64,000 bases of DNA. Origin: Planctomycetota bacterium (lineage in GTDB: Bacteria > Planctomycetota > UBA1135 > JADKAF01). The DNA lies in assembly GCA_016719295.1 (NCBI GenBank), contig JADKAF010000001.1, forward strand, positions 682,001-746,000. Direction: 5' to 3'. The notes under the pieces are model-generated. The model was not told where the DNA came from. It saw only the letters and a program-made list of their open reading frames with translations, and made no database searches. Shown here one piece after another: positions 42,828-52,628 of the stretch; the first letter of the stretch is position 1, and each line of letters begins with the position of its first letter. The translations under genes and the position numbers were made by a program.

Positions 42828-43262
42828 TCAGTCGCGCCGCGCGGCGCGCTCGAAGACCAGCGCGCTCGCGCCGTCGCGATCGCGCAGCGCGAGCGCTTCG
42901 CCCTCGAGCACGCACGACTCGCTGCGCGCGAGGAGATCGAGGAAGCGCTTCTCGCGCTGCATGAGGTCGGAGGGCCCGAGGCGGCGCGTGGTGGCGAGAG
43001 TCCCGATGCGCAGCTCGTCGAGGCGCGTCGCGCGCCAGGGACCGGAGTAGCGGTTCACCCCGGCGTTGCCGTGGACGCGGCCGTCGGCTTCGAGATGGAG
43101 GTCGATCGGGCCGCCTTCGAAGGCGGCGAGCGCCACGCCATCCATCGCCACCAGCACCCAGCGCGGAGCGCTGAGCTCCTCGCGCTGGGTGCGAAGGGCG
43201 GCGTCGACATCGGGATCGCCGGCGCAGCCGGCGAGGAGCAGGGCGAGGAGGGAGCGGCGCAT
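42828..43262 (-). CDS. META domain lipoprotein (HslJ-like)
   Basis: 144 residues. Signal peptide MRRSLLALLLAGC with a lipobox Cys at about residue 13. The mature part follows the META/HslJ pattern: RWVLVAMDG, a hydrophobic strand with Asp, then GRVHGNAGVNRYSGPW (the conserved Gly-x-x-Gly-x-Asn-Arg-Tyr-x-Gly segment), LGPSDLMQREKRFLDLL, and a final strand ASALVFERA. In E. coli HslJ is linked to novobiocin tolerance and heat; the function of most members is unknown. ATG at 43262 is chosen because it starts the signal peptide. Confidence 0.8.
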   Translation of the reverse strand: MRRSLLALLLAGCAGDPDVDAALRTQREELSAPRWVLVAMDGVALAAFEGGPIDLHLEADGRVHGNAGVNRYSGPWRATRLDELRIGTLATTRRLGPSDLMQREKRFLDLLARSESCVLEGEALALRDRDGASALVFERAARRD

Positions 43263-43358
43263 CGGGAGCTCGATTGGCAGGAGCGCCCGATATAGATGTC
43301 GCCGCCGAAAGTGCAAGGGCGAGGTGCCTCGGGCGGGCTCCTCGACCGGCCTCCGGTT

Positions 43359-46064
43359 CTAGGGCAGGCGCAGCGTGAGGCCCGAGGAGCTGGAGAGGCG
43401 GAGCGAGGTCGGCGCGCAGGGGGCGCTCCAGGAGAAGAGCGCTTGCGCGTGGAGGACGCCGCCCGAGAGCGTCGGGTCGGGCGGGATCGGCAGGGCGAGG
43501 GAAGCGAGCCCGCGCGCATCGCTCGGGAAGGACACGGTGGCGACGAGGCCCGGCAGGCCGACATGCAGCCAGAGGCCGATGCCGAGCGGGTCGCTGCCGG
43601 CGAGGTCGGCGTCGCGCGAGAGGAGCAGCGCGCCGAGGGCGTTCTGCGGCGCGTGCGCGCAGCGGAGGGCGAACGCGGCATTGCCGGGGACGATGGGGCC
43701 GTTCGCGTCGAGGCGCTCCGGACCCGTGCAGCCCGCCGTGCCCGTGCCGTAGCTGGTGACGCCGCGCGGGCGCTGCGCGCGCAGCGCGATCTGCGTCGCG
43801 GCATAGCCCGTGTCGACCAGCACCGCGGCGGCGACGAGCGAACGACCGCCGCCGAGCCCTTCCTGATCGACGTGCGTCTCGTAGTCCTCGCTCGACCACA
43901 GTGAAAAGCCCTGCGTGTCGATCGAGCTGCCGTCCTCGCGCAGGCGCTGCGCGTAGAGATCGGGCTCGAAGTCGTAGCCCCAGACGTTGTTCTGGTAGCT
44001 CTCGAAGGCGACGACGTAGTCCTCGCCGTTCCACGCGACGCTCGCGCGATGCTGGCCGGCGGGCGCGCCGGTGGTGATCGCACGCATGCCCTGCGGGCTC
44101 GTGCCGTTCGGCAGCAAGCGCTGCACGTAGATCTCGGTGTTCGTACCGTTGCTGCCGCTCTGCGAGACGAGCAGCGCGCTCGTGCCGGAGCTCGCGAGAT
44201 CGACGCTGCCCCAGTTCTGGATGCTCAGCACGGCCATGCCGCTGCCGGCGGTGATCGCGCCAGAGGAGGTCACGAAGTGCGTGGAGATGCCGCCTTGGGT
44301 CTGGTTGTGCGACCAGTGCTGCTCGGTGGCGACGAGCCATTGTCCGCCGAGGGTCGCGACACGCGCGCGCGTCGCGTACGAGCCGGCGAGCGCGAGCGGC
44401 GTCGCGTCGAGCACGGCGCCATCGCTGCCGCGGACGCGAGCGCCGAACGAGGAGACGTACTGCGGATAGCCGGGCGCATGCACGCCGACCACGAGGAAGT
44501 CGCTTTGCAGCGCGGCGACGTCGGCGCCCGCGCCGCGCAGCACGCGGAACGGCGCCGGATCGATCCAGGCGCCGTCGCGATCGAGGCGGCGCGCGTAGAT
44601 CCAGCCGTCGGAGGCATTGGCGTAGGTGACGAGGTGCAGCGCTCCGTTCCAGGCGCTGCCGCCGGCGTGCAGGAGCGCGTGAGAGGCGCTCGCGACGACG
44701 ATGGGCTGCGCGTCGAGCGGCTCTCCCGAGGCATCGACGCGCCAGGAGAGGACCCTAGTCCCGTCGGCGCGTTCGCCTCGCGCGGTGACGAGATAGTGAT
44801 CGGGGCCCGCGCCGACGCGCGGGGCTTGCAGGGCTTCCGCGCCGAGCGAGTAGATCGACTCCGTGCCCATCGCGGCCGCGGCGCTGAAGCGCACGCCGAA
44901 GACATCGTCCGCCGTGCCGAAGCGCGACTCGTGCCACGTCGCGAGCGCGCCGCCGCCGGGCAGCGCGCCGAGGGAATGCCCGTAGAGATAGCTCGGCGCT
45001 TGGTCGGGAACGAGCACGCCGCCCGGATCGAGCACGCTACCCGTGGCGCTCACGCGCGCGCAGCGCATGTCGAGCGAGGCATAGCTCAGCCAGAGCGCGA
45101 TCCACTGCGCGCCGTCCCACACGAGGCGCGGCTCGGTCTGGTTCGCGCTGGGGTTCGCGCCGGAGATCGCGATCGGCTGCGCGTCGAGCAGGTTCAGCTG
45201 CGCATCGAGACGCGCGCCGACGATCTCGCTGGTGAACGCCGGCGTCTGGCGCATCCACAGCGCGAAGTGCTGCAGGCCGTTCGAGGCGATCACTCCACCT
45301 TCGACGGGGAGCGTGCGCACGCCGGCATCGAGCGGACGCAGCGCCGTGTCGAAGCGCCGACCGCGGCGGACCCCTTCGTTCCACGAGAAGAGATAGGTGC
45401 CCTGCGCGTAGGTGATCTCCGCGCCGAAGATGATCGAGCTCCCGCTCGGCAGCACCGAGACGCCGGCGGGATCGAGCACGGTTCCACTCCCGCTCACGCG
45501 CTTCGCGACGAGGCCGGCGGTGCCCGCGCTGTAGCCGGCCATCGAGACGACCCAGCTCACGCCATCGGAGCCGACGGAGTAGGTGGCGCCGCTCGAATCC
45601 TCGCCGATTCGGATGCGATCGCTGTCGAGCACGGCCCCGGCGGGCGAGACGCGGAGGCACGCGACCTCGGTCGCGAAGTAGCCGCTGCCGGGGTCGACCT
45701 GATTGGCGTACACGACGAGCCAGCTCGTCCCGTTCCACGCGACGCGCGGCGCGGTCTGGTCGCCGGGCGCATGCGTGATGGGGAACGGTGCGGCATCGAT
45801 CAACGCGCCGCTCGCGTCGAGGCGCGCGCCGTAGAGATCGCGATCGCCCGCGCGGCTGTCTTCGTAGACGAGGAGCGAACTCGTGCTGCCTTGCGCGAGG
45901 ACGGCGTTGCGCTGCGTTCCGGCCGCGGGACCGATCGCGGTCGAGCCGGAGAGATGGATCGGCGCGTCGTAGCGCGTGCTCTGCGCATGGAGCACGGCAC
46001 AGGGCGAGAGCGCGAGCGCGAGGAGAACGGAGGACGAGGAGCGAACGGAGAGGGAAGGCGACAT
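43359..46064 (-). CDS. Large secreted propeller-like protein with shared C-terminal domain
   Basis: 901 residues with a signal peptide (cleavage near residue 28, ...AVLHAQ). About fifteen repeats of 45-50 residues show the alternation W-(N/D)-G-xx-(W/Y)-(L/I/V)-(V/A)-(V/L)-(W/Y/F) and a later Asp-Ala-x-Gly-x-x-(L/I)-(D/P) turn (for example VAWNGTSWLVVYANQ and LVWDGAQWIALWLSY), suggesting one or two large beta-propellers. The last 125 residues begin with YGTGTAGCTG and contain LALPIPPDPTLSGG, and end GLTLRLP, matching the shared C-terminal domain of neighbouring secreted proteins. Exported; function unknown. Confidence 0.8.
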   Translation of the reverse strand: MSPSLSVRSSSSVLLALALSPCAVLHAQSTRYDAPIHLSGSTAIGPAAGTQRNAVLAQGSTSSLLVYEDSRAGDRDLYGARLDASGALIDAAPFPITHAPGDQTAPRVAWNGTSWLVVYANQVDPGSGYFATEVACLRVSPAGAVLDSDRIRIGEDSSGATYSVGSDGVSWVVSMAGYSAGTAGLVAKRVSGSGTVLDPAGVSVLPSGSSIIFGAEITYAQGTYLFSWNEGVRRGRRFDTALRPLDAGVRTLPVEGGVIASNGLQHFALWMRQTPAFTSEIVGARLDAQLNLLDAQPIAISGANPSANQTEPRLVWDGAQWIALWLSYASLDMRCARVSATGSVLDPGGVLVPDQAPSYLYGHSLGALPGGGALATWHESRFGTADDVFGVRFSAAAAMGTESIYSLGAEALQAPRVGAGPDHYLVTARGERADGTRVLSWRVDASGEPLDAQPIVVASASHALLHAGGSAWNGALHLVTYANASDGWIYARRLDRDGAWIDPAPFRVLRGAGADVAALQSDFLVVGVHAPGYPQYVSSFGARVRGSDGAVLDATPLALAGSYATRARVATLGGQWLVATEQHWSHNQTQGGISTHFVTSSGAITAGSGMAVLSIQNWGSVDLASSGTSALLVSQSGSNGTNTEIYVQRLLPNGTSPQGMRAITTGAPAGQHRASVAWNGEDYVVAFESYQNNVWGYDFEPDLYAQRLREDGSSIDTQGFSLWSSEDYETHVDQEGLGGGRSLVAAAVLVDTGYAATQIALRAQRPRGVTSYGTGTAGCTGPERLDANGPIVPGNAAFALRCAHAPQNALGALLLSRDADLAGSDPLGIGLWLHVGLPGLVATVSFPSDARGLASLALPIPPDPTLSGGVLHAQALFSWSAPCAPTSLRLSSSSGLTLRLP

Positions 46065-46275
46065 GAGCGCATCCTCGAGGGGAGCTACTGGGGGATGAGC
46101 TTGTTCTAGAGCACGCGCCGTGCCGCGCGCGTACGCACGTCGGCGTAGAGCCGAGCGCGTGCGCGCACTTCCGAGTTCCGATTCGCGTCCTCGATCGTGC
46201 GCGGCGTGCAGCGCGAGTGCAAAGCCTGTACTCGCGATCCAGCTTTCGAGCATTGCGAACGGTGCGCGGTTCTTC
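46065..46275. other. Intergenic region, no gene seen
   Basis: A 211-base gap between two minus-strand secreted-protein genes. It must hold the promoter of the propeller-like protein, but no promoter or hairpin was found with confidence. The frame of the propeller gene stays open through this gap, but a signal peptide starts only at 46064. Confidence 0.45.
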
Positions 46276-47745
46276 TCAACGCGCGATGGCGGGGAGCGAG
46301 AGCTCCGCGCCGACGAGCACGCCGATCGTGAGCGGCGGCTCCGCCGCGCTCTCGAGTCCGACCCGGCGATTGCTCCAGATCGCCTGAACGAGCAGTGCGC
46401 GATCGAGCTCGCGCTGCGGGTCGTGGACGAACGCGCGGAGGTCGAGCGTACGCGTGAGCTCGGAGCCGGGTGCCAGGAGCACTTCCGTCGGCGCGGCGCT
46501 GGAGCGCTCGAACGCGCGACTCGACCACGAGAGCGAGCGCGGCAAGACGGCGAGGCTCGGCGGATCGACGTGGGTGCCGCGGACATGGCTCGCTTCGGCG
46601 TCGCTGATCACGCTCCAGTGCGTGGCGCTGGGATCCTCGGCGAAACGCAGTGCGAAGCCCAAGTGATTCGGAACGCCGAGGTCGGCGGGGATGCGCCGCG
46701 GCGTAGAACTCGTATTGCGCAGGACGAACTCGAGGTAACGCGGCCCGCGAGCGCTCGCGCGCACCGCGATCGCCAGACCGCTCGGAGCGGCCGAAGGGGC
46801 CTGCTCCAGCGAGCTCGTGAGCTCGCCATGGAAGCGCACGGCACCGTGCTGATCGACACCGCTCACAGACGCGTAGAACCAACCGTCGTCGAGGAGCTCG
46901 CCCAGCTCGAGTCGCTCGAGCGACTTCTTCGCGGCGCTGCCGCGCTCGCGCTCGTAGAGCGCCGTCGCGAGATCGAGCGCCAGCGGGAGGCGCTCGCCAT
47001 CCAGCGCCGGTAGCGCGCCGTGGTGCAGCTCCGGCGAAGGGCTCCAGCGCGCGCCGTCCCACGCGAAGAACGCCGTGGCGGAGCCGCGCGCCTTGCTGCC
47101 CAGGTTCACGCGCAGCGCGAGGCGCGCGGGCCGCGGACCTGCAGCGGACGGCCAGAGCAAGGAGCCGGTGGCGAGACAGGTTCCACCGAGGGTCACGCGC
47201 TCGGGCAGCGCGAGCTCGAGGCGCGGCGCGCGATAGGCCGCGACTTCGAACGTGAAGCTCGCGCTCTCGACGCGGCCGGTCCAGAGCGTAGGCCAAGGGC
47301 GCAGCTCCTCTCGGAAGCCGGGCTTCCCCCAGGGGACTTCGGCGCGCTCCTGGGCGAGCACGCAGCGCGCGCGCCAGCGCCCCGGTGGGACGACGGTCTC
47401 GACGTCGAAGCTCTGCTCCGCGCCGGGGGCGAGCTTCAGCACTTCGCCTTGGAGGCCGAGCTTCCATTCGGACTGGAATGGCGGGGTCTCGGGGCGCACG
47501 GTCCTTCCGCTCTCGTCGCGGAGCTCCCACGCTGGGAAGGGAACGAGGCCCAGGTGCTCGGGCAGCAGGATCTCGAGCGGGCGATCACCGCGGTTCCGCA
47601 GCGTTGCGCGCAGAAGCTGGAGCTCCTCGGCGGGGCGGGCCGGTGCTCCGAGCCGTGCTTCGAGCTCGAGCTCTTGCGCGCTCGCGCGGCTCGCGAAGGA
47701 TGCGGCGAAGAGGAGGCAGGGAAGAGCGAAGTGGAGCGGCGGCAT
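46276..47745 (-). CDS. Hypothetical secreted protein, 489 aa
   Basis: Signal peptide at the N-terminus (hydrophobic LHFALPCLLFAASFA, cleavage near residue 23). The mature protein is beta-rich with repeated patterns such as LQLLRATLRNRGDRPLEILLP near the start and LEFVLRNTSSTPRRIPADLG later, which look like two copies of an immunoglobulin-like (CARDB/intracellular protease-inhibitor-like) fold. No enzymatic motif was recognised. Flanked by another secreted-protein gene downstream and by a 201-base gap to the arn region upstream. Confidence 0.68.
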   Translation of the reverse strand: MPPLHFALPCLLFAASFASRASAQELELEARLGAPARPAEELQLLRATLRNRGDRPLEILLPEHLGLVPFPAWELRDESGRTVRPETPPFQSEWKLGLQGEVLKLAPGAEQSFDVETVVPPGRWRARCVLAQERAEVPWGKPGFREELRPWPTLWTGRVESASFTFEVAAYRAPRLELALPERVTLGGTCLATGSLLWPSAAGPRPARLALRVNLGSKARGSATAFFAWDGARWSPSPELHHGALPALDGERLPLALDLATALYERERGSAAKKSLERLELGELLDDGWFYASVSGVDQHGAVRFHGELTSSLEQAPSAAPSGLAIAVRASARGPRYLEFVLRNTSSTPRRIPADLGVPNHLGFALRFAEDPSATHWSVISDAEASHVRGTHVDPPSLAVLPRSLSWSSRAFERSSAAPTEVLLAPGSELTRTLDLRAFVHDPQRELDRALLVQAIWSNRRVGLESAAEPPLTIGVLVGAELSLPAIAR

Positions 47746-47946
47746 CGGAGGACCTCGTGAGCGATTCTGCAGCTCTCGATGCCGCGGGAGGCGCGGCCTT
47801 CGGCTTTCTTCCGAAGCGTTCTCGCGGGGCTGCGACCGCTGTGCGCATGCGCAGTGGGCCTCCGCGAAGCGCTGCCGCCGAGCGCGATCGCGGAGCGGCT
47901 CGCGGCGCCGACGGCATGGCGATGGTCGCGCGCGGCGCACGCGCTC

Positions 47947-49617
47947 TCAGCGGCTCGCGGGGCGCTCCAGGACATAGAGCGCGGAGTTCCCCTTCTTCTC
48001 CTGGTCGAGGCTAACCTCCAAGACCGGCGAGACGGCGATGCCAAGCTCCTCCAGCGAGTTCTTGCGCCCGACGAGGATGCCGCGATACCGCGGGTCTTTC
48101 CCTTGCAGCACGGCGCGGGCTCGATCGAGCGAGACGCTGTCGAGCGCGTCGAAGCCGTAGAGGTAGAGCCAGCCGCGCTGCAGCTCTCCGAGTCCATAGC
48201 TCGCATAGACGAGTTCCGCGTCGGGCGAGAGCTTCTCGCGCAGCTCGGCGATCTGCGGCAGCGGATCGAGGTACGCGGCCTTGGCGGGCAGCGTCGCGGT
48301 GAGGACCAGCGCGTTGCCGAGCAGCGCGGCGGATACGGCGCTCGCGCGCGCGTCCATGCGCCGCTGCATCGCCGCGAGCGCTCCCGCGCCGCAGGCGATG
48401 ATCACGGCGGCGAGATGCGCGCCGCTGCCCGCTTCCGGCAGGAAGGTTCGCCAACGTGGCGCGGGTCGCTCCAGCGGACCCAGGGCGAGCGGCGCGAAGA
48501 CGAGGACGAGGCCGAAGCTCAGCGTGAGGAAGGGCGCGCTTCGCAGGAGGCGCTGCAGGCGCAGCGGCACGTAGGCGGGCCACGCCGAGGCGGCGGCGAG
48601 CGCGAAGGCGGGCAGGAGCGGCAGCAGGTAGAGATTGCGCTTGGTGGAAGATGCGGTGAGCAGGATCAAGACGCCGACGATCCACGCGCACAGGAACGGA
48701 TCGACCGGTCGAGAGCGGCCGCTGCGCCGCGCGCGCAGCGCGGCGATGGGCCAGGCGCAGAGCAACGGGGTCCACGGCAGCGTGTCGCCCAGCGCCGTGA
48801 GGAGATAGAACCAGGGCTGCAGGCCACCGCCGTCGTGACCCAGTCCGGCGGTTCCGGCGGCGCGCTTGAAGTGGTTGTTGATCAGCCACTCGCGGAACAG
48901 CGCTTCGTCGCGCACATAGAAGGCGATGAGCCAGGGCAGGCTGAACGCGAGGAACGCGAGCAGCGCTGCGAGATGCCAGATCGCGAGGCTGGCGAGCGGC
49001 TGCCGTGCTTCCTCGCGGCGCAGCGAGCGGACGAGCAGCGCGGCCCACGCGGGGAAGATCATCGCCGGACCGAGCAGGCCCTTGGCGAGCAGAGCCAAGC
49101 CCGTAAATGCCCCACCGGCGACGAGCGCTCCGCGGCGCCCGCCGGCGTAGGCCTCCGAGAAGCAGGCGATGGCCGCGGCGACCATGCTGGCGAGCGCGAT
49201 GTCGCTGCGGATGTAGTGCGAGTGCTCGAGGAAGGCGGTCGAGAGCGCGTACAGGACGACGGCCAGCCACGCGCGATCCGGATCGAGCCAGCGGCGCGCG
49301 AGCACCGCGACCGACAGCAGGGCGCCGAGCCCGAACAGCACGGAGCACAGCACGGCGACGGCTTCGACGCCGAGCGGCGCCCCCAGCACGTCGTAGAGCA
49401 TCGCACCCACCGCGTAGTAGAGCGGCGGCTTCTCGACGAAGGGCTCGTTCGCGAGATGGGGAACGACGAAGTCGCGGCGCTGGGACATCTCGAGGAGGAC
49501 CGCCGCTTCGCGTGGCTCGTCCGGCACGAACAAGCCGCGGTTCCCGATGCCGAGGAAGCAGCTCGCGACGACGAGGAGCAGTATCCAGCGATGCAGACGT
49601 GGCGTGTCGTTGATCAT
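47947..49617 (-). CDS. GT39 family glycosyltransferase (ArnT-like), second copy
   Basis: 556 residues with about twelve membrane helices. The first periplasmic loop carries DEPREAAVL (a DE motif like the catalytic DE of GT39 enzymes) and FVEKPPLYYAV. These transferases use polyprenyl-phosphate sugars and work on the periplasmic face of the inner membrane. It is the last gene after arnD, in the place where arnT sits in E. coli, but its sequence is less ArnT-like than the 55106-56782 protein: the FFWVEH...QRF segment and the DEIRYAEI start are missing. It may transfer a different sugar or serve as an accessory transferase to lipid A. Confidence 0.8.
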   Translation of the reverse strand: MINDTPRLHRWILLLVVASCFLGIGNRGLFVPDEPREAAVLLEMSQRRDFVVPHLANEPFVEKPPLYYAVGAMLYDVLGAPLGVEAVAVLCSVLFGLGALLSVAVLARRWLDPDRAWLAVVLYALSTAFLEHSHYIRSDIALASMVAAAIACFSEAYAGGRRGALVAGGAFTGLALLAKGLLGPAMIFPAWAALLVRSLRREEARQPLASLAIWHLAALLAFLAFSLPWLIAFYVRDEALFREWLINNHFKRAAGTAGLGHDGGGLQPWFYLLTALGDTLPWTPLLCAWPIAALRARRSGRSRPVDPFLCAWIVGVLILLTASSTKRNLYLLPLLPAFALAAASAWPAYVPLRLQRLLRSAPFLTLSFGLVLVFAPLALGPLERPAPRWRTFLPEAGSGAHLAAVIIACGAGALAAMQRRMDARASAVSAALLGNALVLTATLPAKAAYLDPLPQIAELREKLSPDAELVYASYGLGELQRGWLYLYGFDALDSVSLDRARAVLQGKDPRYRGILVGRKNSLEELGIAVSPVLEVSLDQEKKGNSALYVLERPASR

Positions 49618-49654
49618 CGGAGCAGAGCGCGGCGCAGGGCCGGCCCGAGGTTCC

Positions 49655-50548
49655 TCAGGAGGTCGAGGCGAGCTGCACGGCGAGCGCGCCTTCTCGTCCC
49701 GGAACGCTGCCGCGTCCGAGAGCTCCTTCCGGGAGCGACTCGAGCTCCGGCAGCAGCTCTCCGAGAGGGAGGATCTCGACGCCGTGCGCGCGGGCGCGGA
49801 GGAGGAAGTCCTCGAAGAGCGCGGCGAAGGCGAGGCCTTCGACTTCGGCGTGGATGGTGAGCACGTTGCAACCCGCGGGCTCCAGCTGCGCGAGGACCCA
49901 CGGGTTCCAGCTCTCCGCATCTAGGCCGGTGCGCCCGACCATCTCGTCGAAGGTCGGCAGCGTGGTCGGGATCTGTGGCTGGTCCAGCAGCTCCGCTCCG
50001 ACGCGCGGGCGAAAGATGTGCGAGCCTCGGCAATCGGAGTTGAAGCGGAACGGGAACGCGGACTTCTCGAGGAGCGCGCGCTCGTCGCAGATCCAGCCCG
50101 GCGCCGCTGAGCAGGTCGGCGTGGCTCCCGCACAGGTGGCGAGCATCTCGACGCCGCGGGCCAGCTCCTCCCGGATGGCGCCGCGGTCCATGCGGTCGAG
50201 GCGCCTCTGCCAGCGGTGGTGATCCCACGCATGCAGCCCGAGCTCATGCCCTGCGTGTACCGCCGCGGCGAGCTGCTCGCGGCAGCGCGGGCCGATCTCG
50301 GGACCGGGCCAGAGCGTGCCGCGCAGCAAGATGTCCCAGCCGTAGAGCGTGGCCGCCCCCGAACGCCACATCTTCGCGGCGAAGCGCGGTCGCAGGAGGC
50401 GCCAGAGATGCCGCCCCATGTTGTCCGGGCCGACGCTCGCGAAGATGGAGGCGCGGATGCGATGTCGCTCCAGCGTGCGCAGGAGCCTGGGCAGCCCGTG
50501 GCGCGTGCCACGCAGCGTGTCCACGTCGACGCGCAGACCGAGGCGCAT
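49655..50548 (-). CDS. arnD: ArnD, undecaprenyl-P-Ara4FN deformylase
   Basis: 297 residues, against 296 in E. coli. The start LGLRVDVDTLRGTRHG contains the NodB-type metal Asp residues, followed by ASIFASVGPDNMGRHLWRL, LYGWDILLRGT, HELGLHAWDHHRWQ (metal histidines) and TIHAEVEGLAFAALFEDFL. These segments match the ArnD subgroup of polysaccharide deacetylases. The enzyme removes the formyl group from the lipid-linked sugar so that ArnT can use it. It starts four bases after arnA ends and follows the E. coli gene order. Confidence 0.93.
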   Translation of the reverse strand: MRLGLRVDVDTLRGTRHGLPRLLRTLERHRIRASIFASVGPDNMGRHLWRLLRPRFAAKMWRSGAATLYGWDILLRGTLWPGPEIGPRCREQLAAAVHAGHELGLHAWDHHRWQRRLDRMDRGAIREELARGVEMLATCAGATPTCSAAPGWICDERALLEKSAFPFRFNSDCRGSHIFRPRVGAELLDQPQIPTTLPTFDEMVGRTGLDAESWNPWVLAQLEPAGCNVLTIHAEVEGLAFAALFEDFLLRARAHGVEILPLGELLPELESLPEGALGRGSVPGREGALAVQLASTS

Positions 50549-50552
50549 GAGC

Positions 50553-52628
50553 TCAGCGATGGCTCGCCTGGCCCGTGCGTCGGCGGGCGACTGGCGCGAA
50601 GGCGTGATCGTTGCCGCGCGCGCTCGGCGCCGGATGGAGCTCCCCGAGGCGCAGCTCGGTCTCCGCCCAGTCGCGCAGGAACCAATCGAGCGTGCGCTCG
50701 ATCGAGGCCTCGAGGGCGACCTGCGGCGTCCAGCCCGCGCAGCGCTTCGCATTGCGGATGCTGGGGCGTCGATGCTGCACGTCCTGGTAGCCCTTGCCGT
50801 AGTAGCTGCCGCTCTCGACCAGCCGGAAGCCCGCGCACGGCGGGAACAGCGGGCGCAGCTCGTGGGCCTCGAAGCGCTCGACCAGCATCTCGGCGAGCTC
50901 GCGGATCGACGCCTCGTTCACCGGGTTGCCGACGTTCAGGATCTGCCCGTCGCAGAGCCCGCCCTGGTTCTCGATGATGCGGAACAGGCAGTCGATGCCG
51001 TCCGAAACGTCGGTGAAGCAGCGCTTCTGCTCGCCGCCGTCGATGAGCTGGATGGGCGTGCCGTCGACGAGGTTCAGGATGAGCTGGGTGATCGCGCGCG
51101 AGCTGCCGATGCGGGCCGACCCGAGGCTGTCGAGACGCGGCCCGATCCAGTTGAACGGGCGGAAGAGGGTGAACGCGAGCCCGTGCTGGGCGCCATAGGC
51201 CCAGATGATGCGATCGAGGAGCTGCTTCGAGCAGGCGTAGATCCAGCGTTGCATCTGGATCGGCCCGAGCACCAGGGAGGAGCGGTTCTCGTCGAACTCC
51301 TCGTCGGGGCACATCCCGTACACCTCCGACGTGGACGGGAAGATGATGCGCTTCTTGTACTTCGCGCAGTAGCGGACGACCTTCAGGTTCTCCTCGAAGT
51401 CGAGCTCGAAGACGCGCAGCGGATTGCGCGTGTACTCGATCGGCGTCGCGATCGCGACGAGCGGGAGGATCACGTCGCATTTGCGGACGTGGTACTCGAT
51501 CCACTCGCGGTGGATCGAGATGTCGCCCTCGTGGAAGTGGAAGTCCGAGCGCCCGAGGAGGTGGCCCACCTTGTCGGAGTGGAGATCGAGGCCATGCACC
51601 TCGTAGCGCCCGCTCTCGAGCAGGCGCTCGCCGAGGTGGCTGCCGATGAATCCGTCCACACCGAGGATCAGGACGGAGCGCTTGCCGCGCGCTTCGGCGC
51701 GGCTCCGCGGCATCGTGCCGAGGCGCATGCCCGTGACGAGCGACATCTCGCTCGCGAGCTGCGCGCCGGTCATCGAGACGCCATCCGCGGGCTGACCGAA
51801 GTCGATCCGCAAGGCACCTTCGCCGCATGCGACGACGAGCGGCTCCGTGCTCAGGATCTCGCCGGGCGCGCCGCTCTGGCTCTCGTCGATCGTGGCGCTC
51901 CAGACGAGGAGCTTCCGGCGTCCGGCATGGGTGAACGCGCCGGGATAAGGGCGTGTCACGGCGCGGACGAGGTTGCGTACGGTGCGCGCCGGAGAGCTCC
52001 AGGAGATCTCGCCGTCCTTGGGCTTGCGGCCGCCGAAGTACGACGCCGCGGCTTCGTCCTGGGGCACGCGCGCGGCTCGACCGGCGGCGATGGCCGGGAG
52101 CGCGCGGTCCAGGACCACGCGCGCCGCGGCGCGGCACTTGCCCATCAAGCTGCGGGCGGTGTCATCGTCGGTGATCGGGATGCGCTCCTGATCGACGAGG
52201 TCACCCGCGTCGGGCTTCGCGACCATGTGGTGCAGCGACACGCCGGTCTCGGTCTCGCCGTGGACGAGCACCCAGTTCACCGGGCAGCGCCCGCGATAGC
52301 GCGGGAGGAGCGAGCCGTGGAGGTTCAATCCGCCGAGGCGCGGGATCGCGAGCAGCTCACGGCTGAGCATGTCGCGGTAGTAGAAGGAGAAGAGGATGTC
52401 GGGGGCCAGCTCCCGGAGCCGCGTGAGCCACAGCGGATGGTTCGCATCGCTCGGCGCGAAGACCGGGATCCCGTGCTTGGCCGCGACCTCGGCGACGGAG
52501 CCGAACCACACGTTCTCGTGGGGGTCGTCGCGGTGGGTGAAGACGGCCACGACCTCGTAGCCGTGGCGCAGGAGAGCTTCCAAGCCCTCGCAGCCGATGT
52601 CGTGGTAGGCGAAGACGACGGCTCTCAT
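50553..52628 (-). CDS. arnA: ArnA, bifunctional formyltransferase/UDP-glucuronate decarboxylase
   Basis: 691 residues. N-terminal formyltransferase domain with catalytic Asn102, His104 (LNLHGSLLPRYRG) and Asp140 (KPDAGD), the same numbers as in E. coli ArnA. C-terminal SDR domain from about residue 318 (LILGVDGFIGSH) with Ser434-Glu435 (STSEVYG) and Tyr464/Lys468 (YACSK), one residue off the E. coli positions, and the HRRPSIRNA segment with the catalytic Arg. It makes UDP-4-keto-arabinose and formylates UDP-Ara4N. It has a basic extension of about 30 residues at the end. Four-base overlap with arnC. Confidence 0.96.
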   Translation of the reverse strand: MRAVVFAYHDIGCEGLEALLRHGYEVVAVFTHRDDPHENVWFGSVAEVAAKHGIPVFAPSDANHPLWLTRLRELAPDILFSFYYRDMLSRELLAIPRLGGLNLHGSLLPRYRGRCPVNWVLVHGETETGVSLHHMVAKPDAGDLVDQERIPITDDDTARSLMGKCRAAARVVLDRALPAIAAGRAARVPQDEAAASYFGGRKPKDGEISWSSPARTVRNLVRAVTRPYPGAFTHAGRRKLLVWSATIDESQSGAPGEILSTEPLVVACGEGALRIDFGQPADGVSMTGAQLASEMSLVTGMRLGTMPRSRAEARGKRSVLILGVDGFIGSHLGERLLESGRYEVHGLDLHSDKVGHLLGRSDFHFHEGDISIHREWIEYHVRKCDVILPLVAIATPIEYTRNPLRVFELDFEENLKVVRYCAKYKKRIIFPSTSEVYGMCPDEEFDENRSSLVLGPIQMQRWIYACSKQLLDRIIWAYGAQHGLAFTLFRPFNWIGPRLDSLGSARIGSSRAITQLILNLVDGTPIQLIDGGEQKRCFTDVSDGIDCLFRIIENQGGLCDGQILNVGNPVNEASIRELAEMLVERFEAHELRPLFPPCAGFRLVESGSYYGKGYQDVQHRRPSIRNAKRCAGWTPQVALEASIERTLDWFLRDWAETELRLGELHPAPSARGNDHAFAPVARRRTGQASHR

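Noticed and set aside
42814..44340. Upstream in-frame extension of the 127-residue hypothetical protein
   Set aside because: It overlaps the META and propeller-like genes in another frame and is Arg-rich without motifs.
46106..47530. Open frame on the minus strand ending at 46106 with a plausible-looking tail
   Set aside because: It overlaps the 489-residue secreted protein in another frame; the signal peptide and beta-strand patterns favour the latter.
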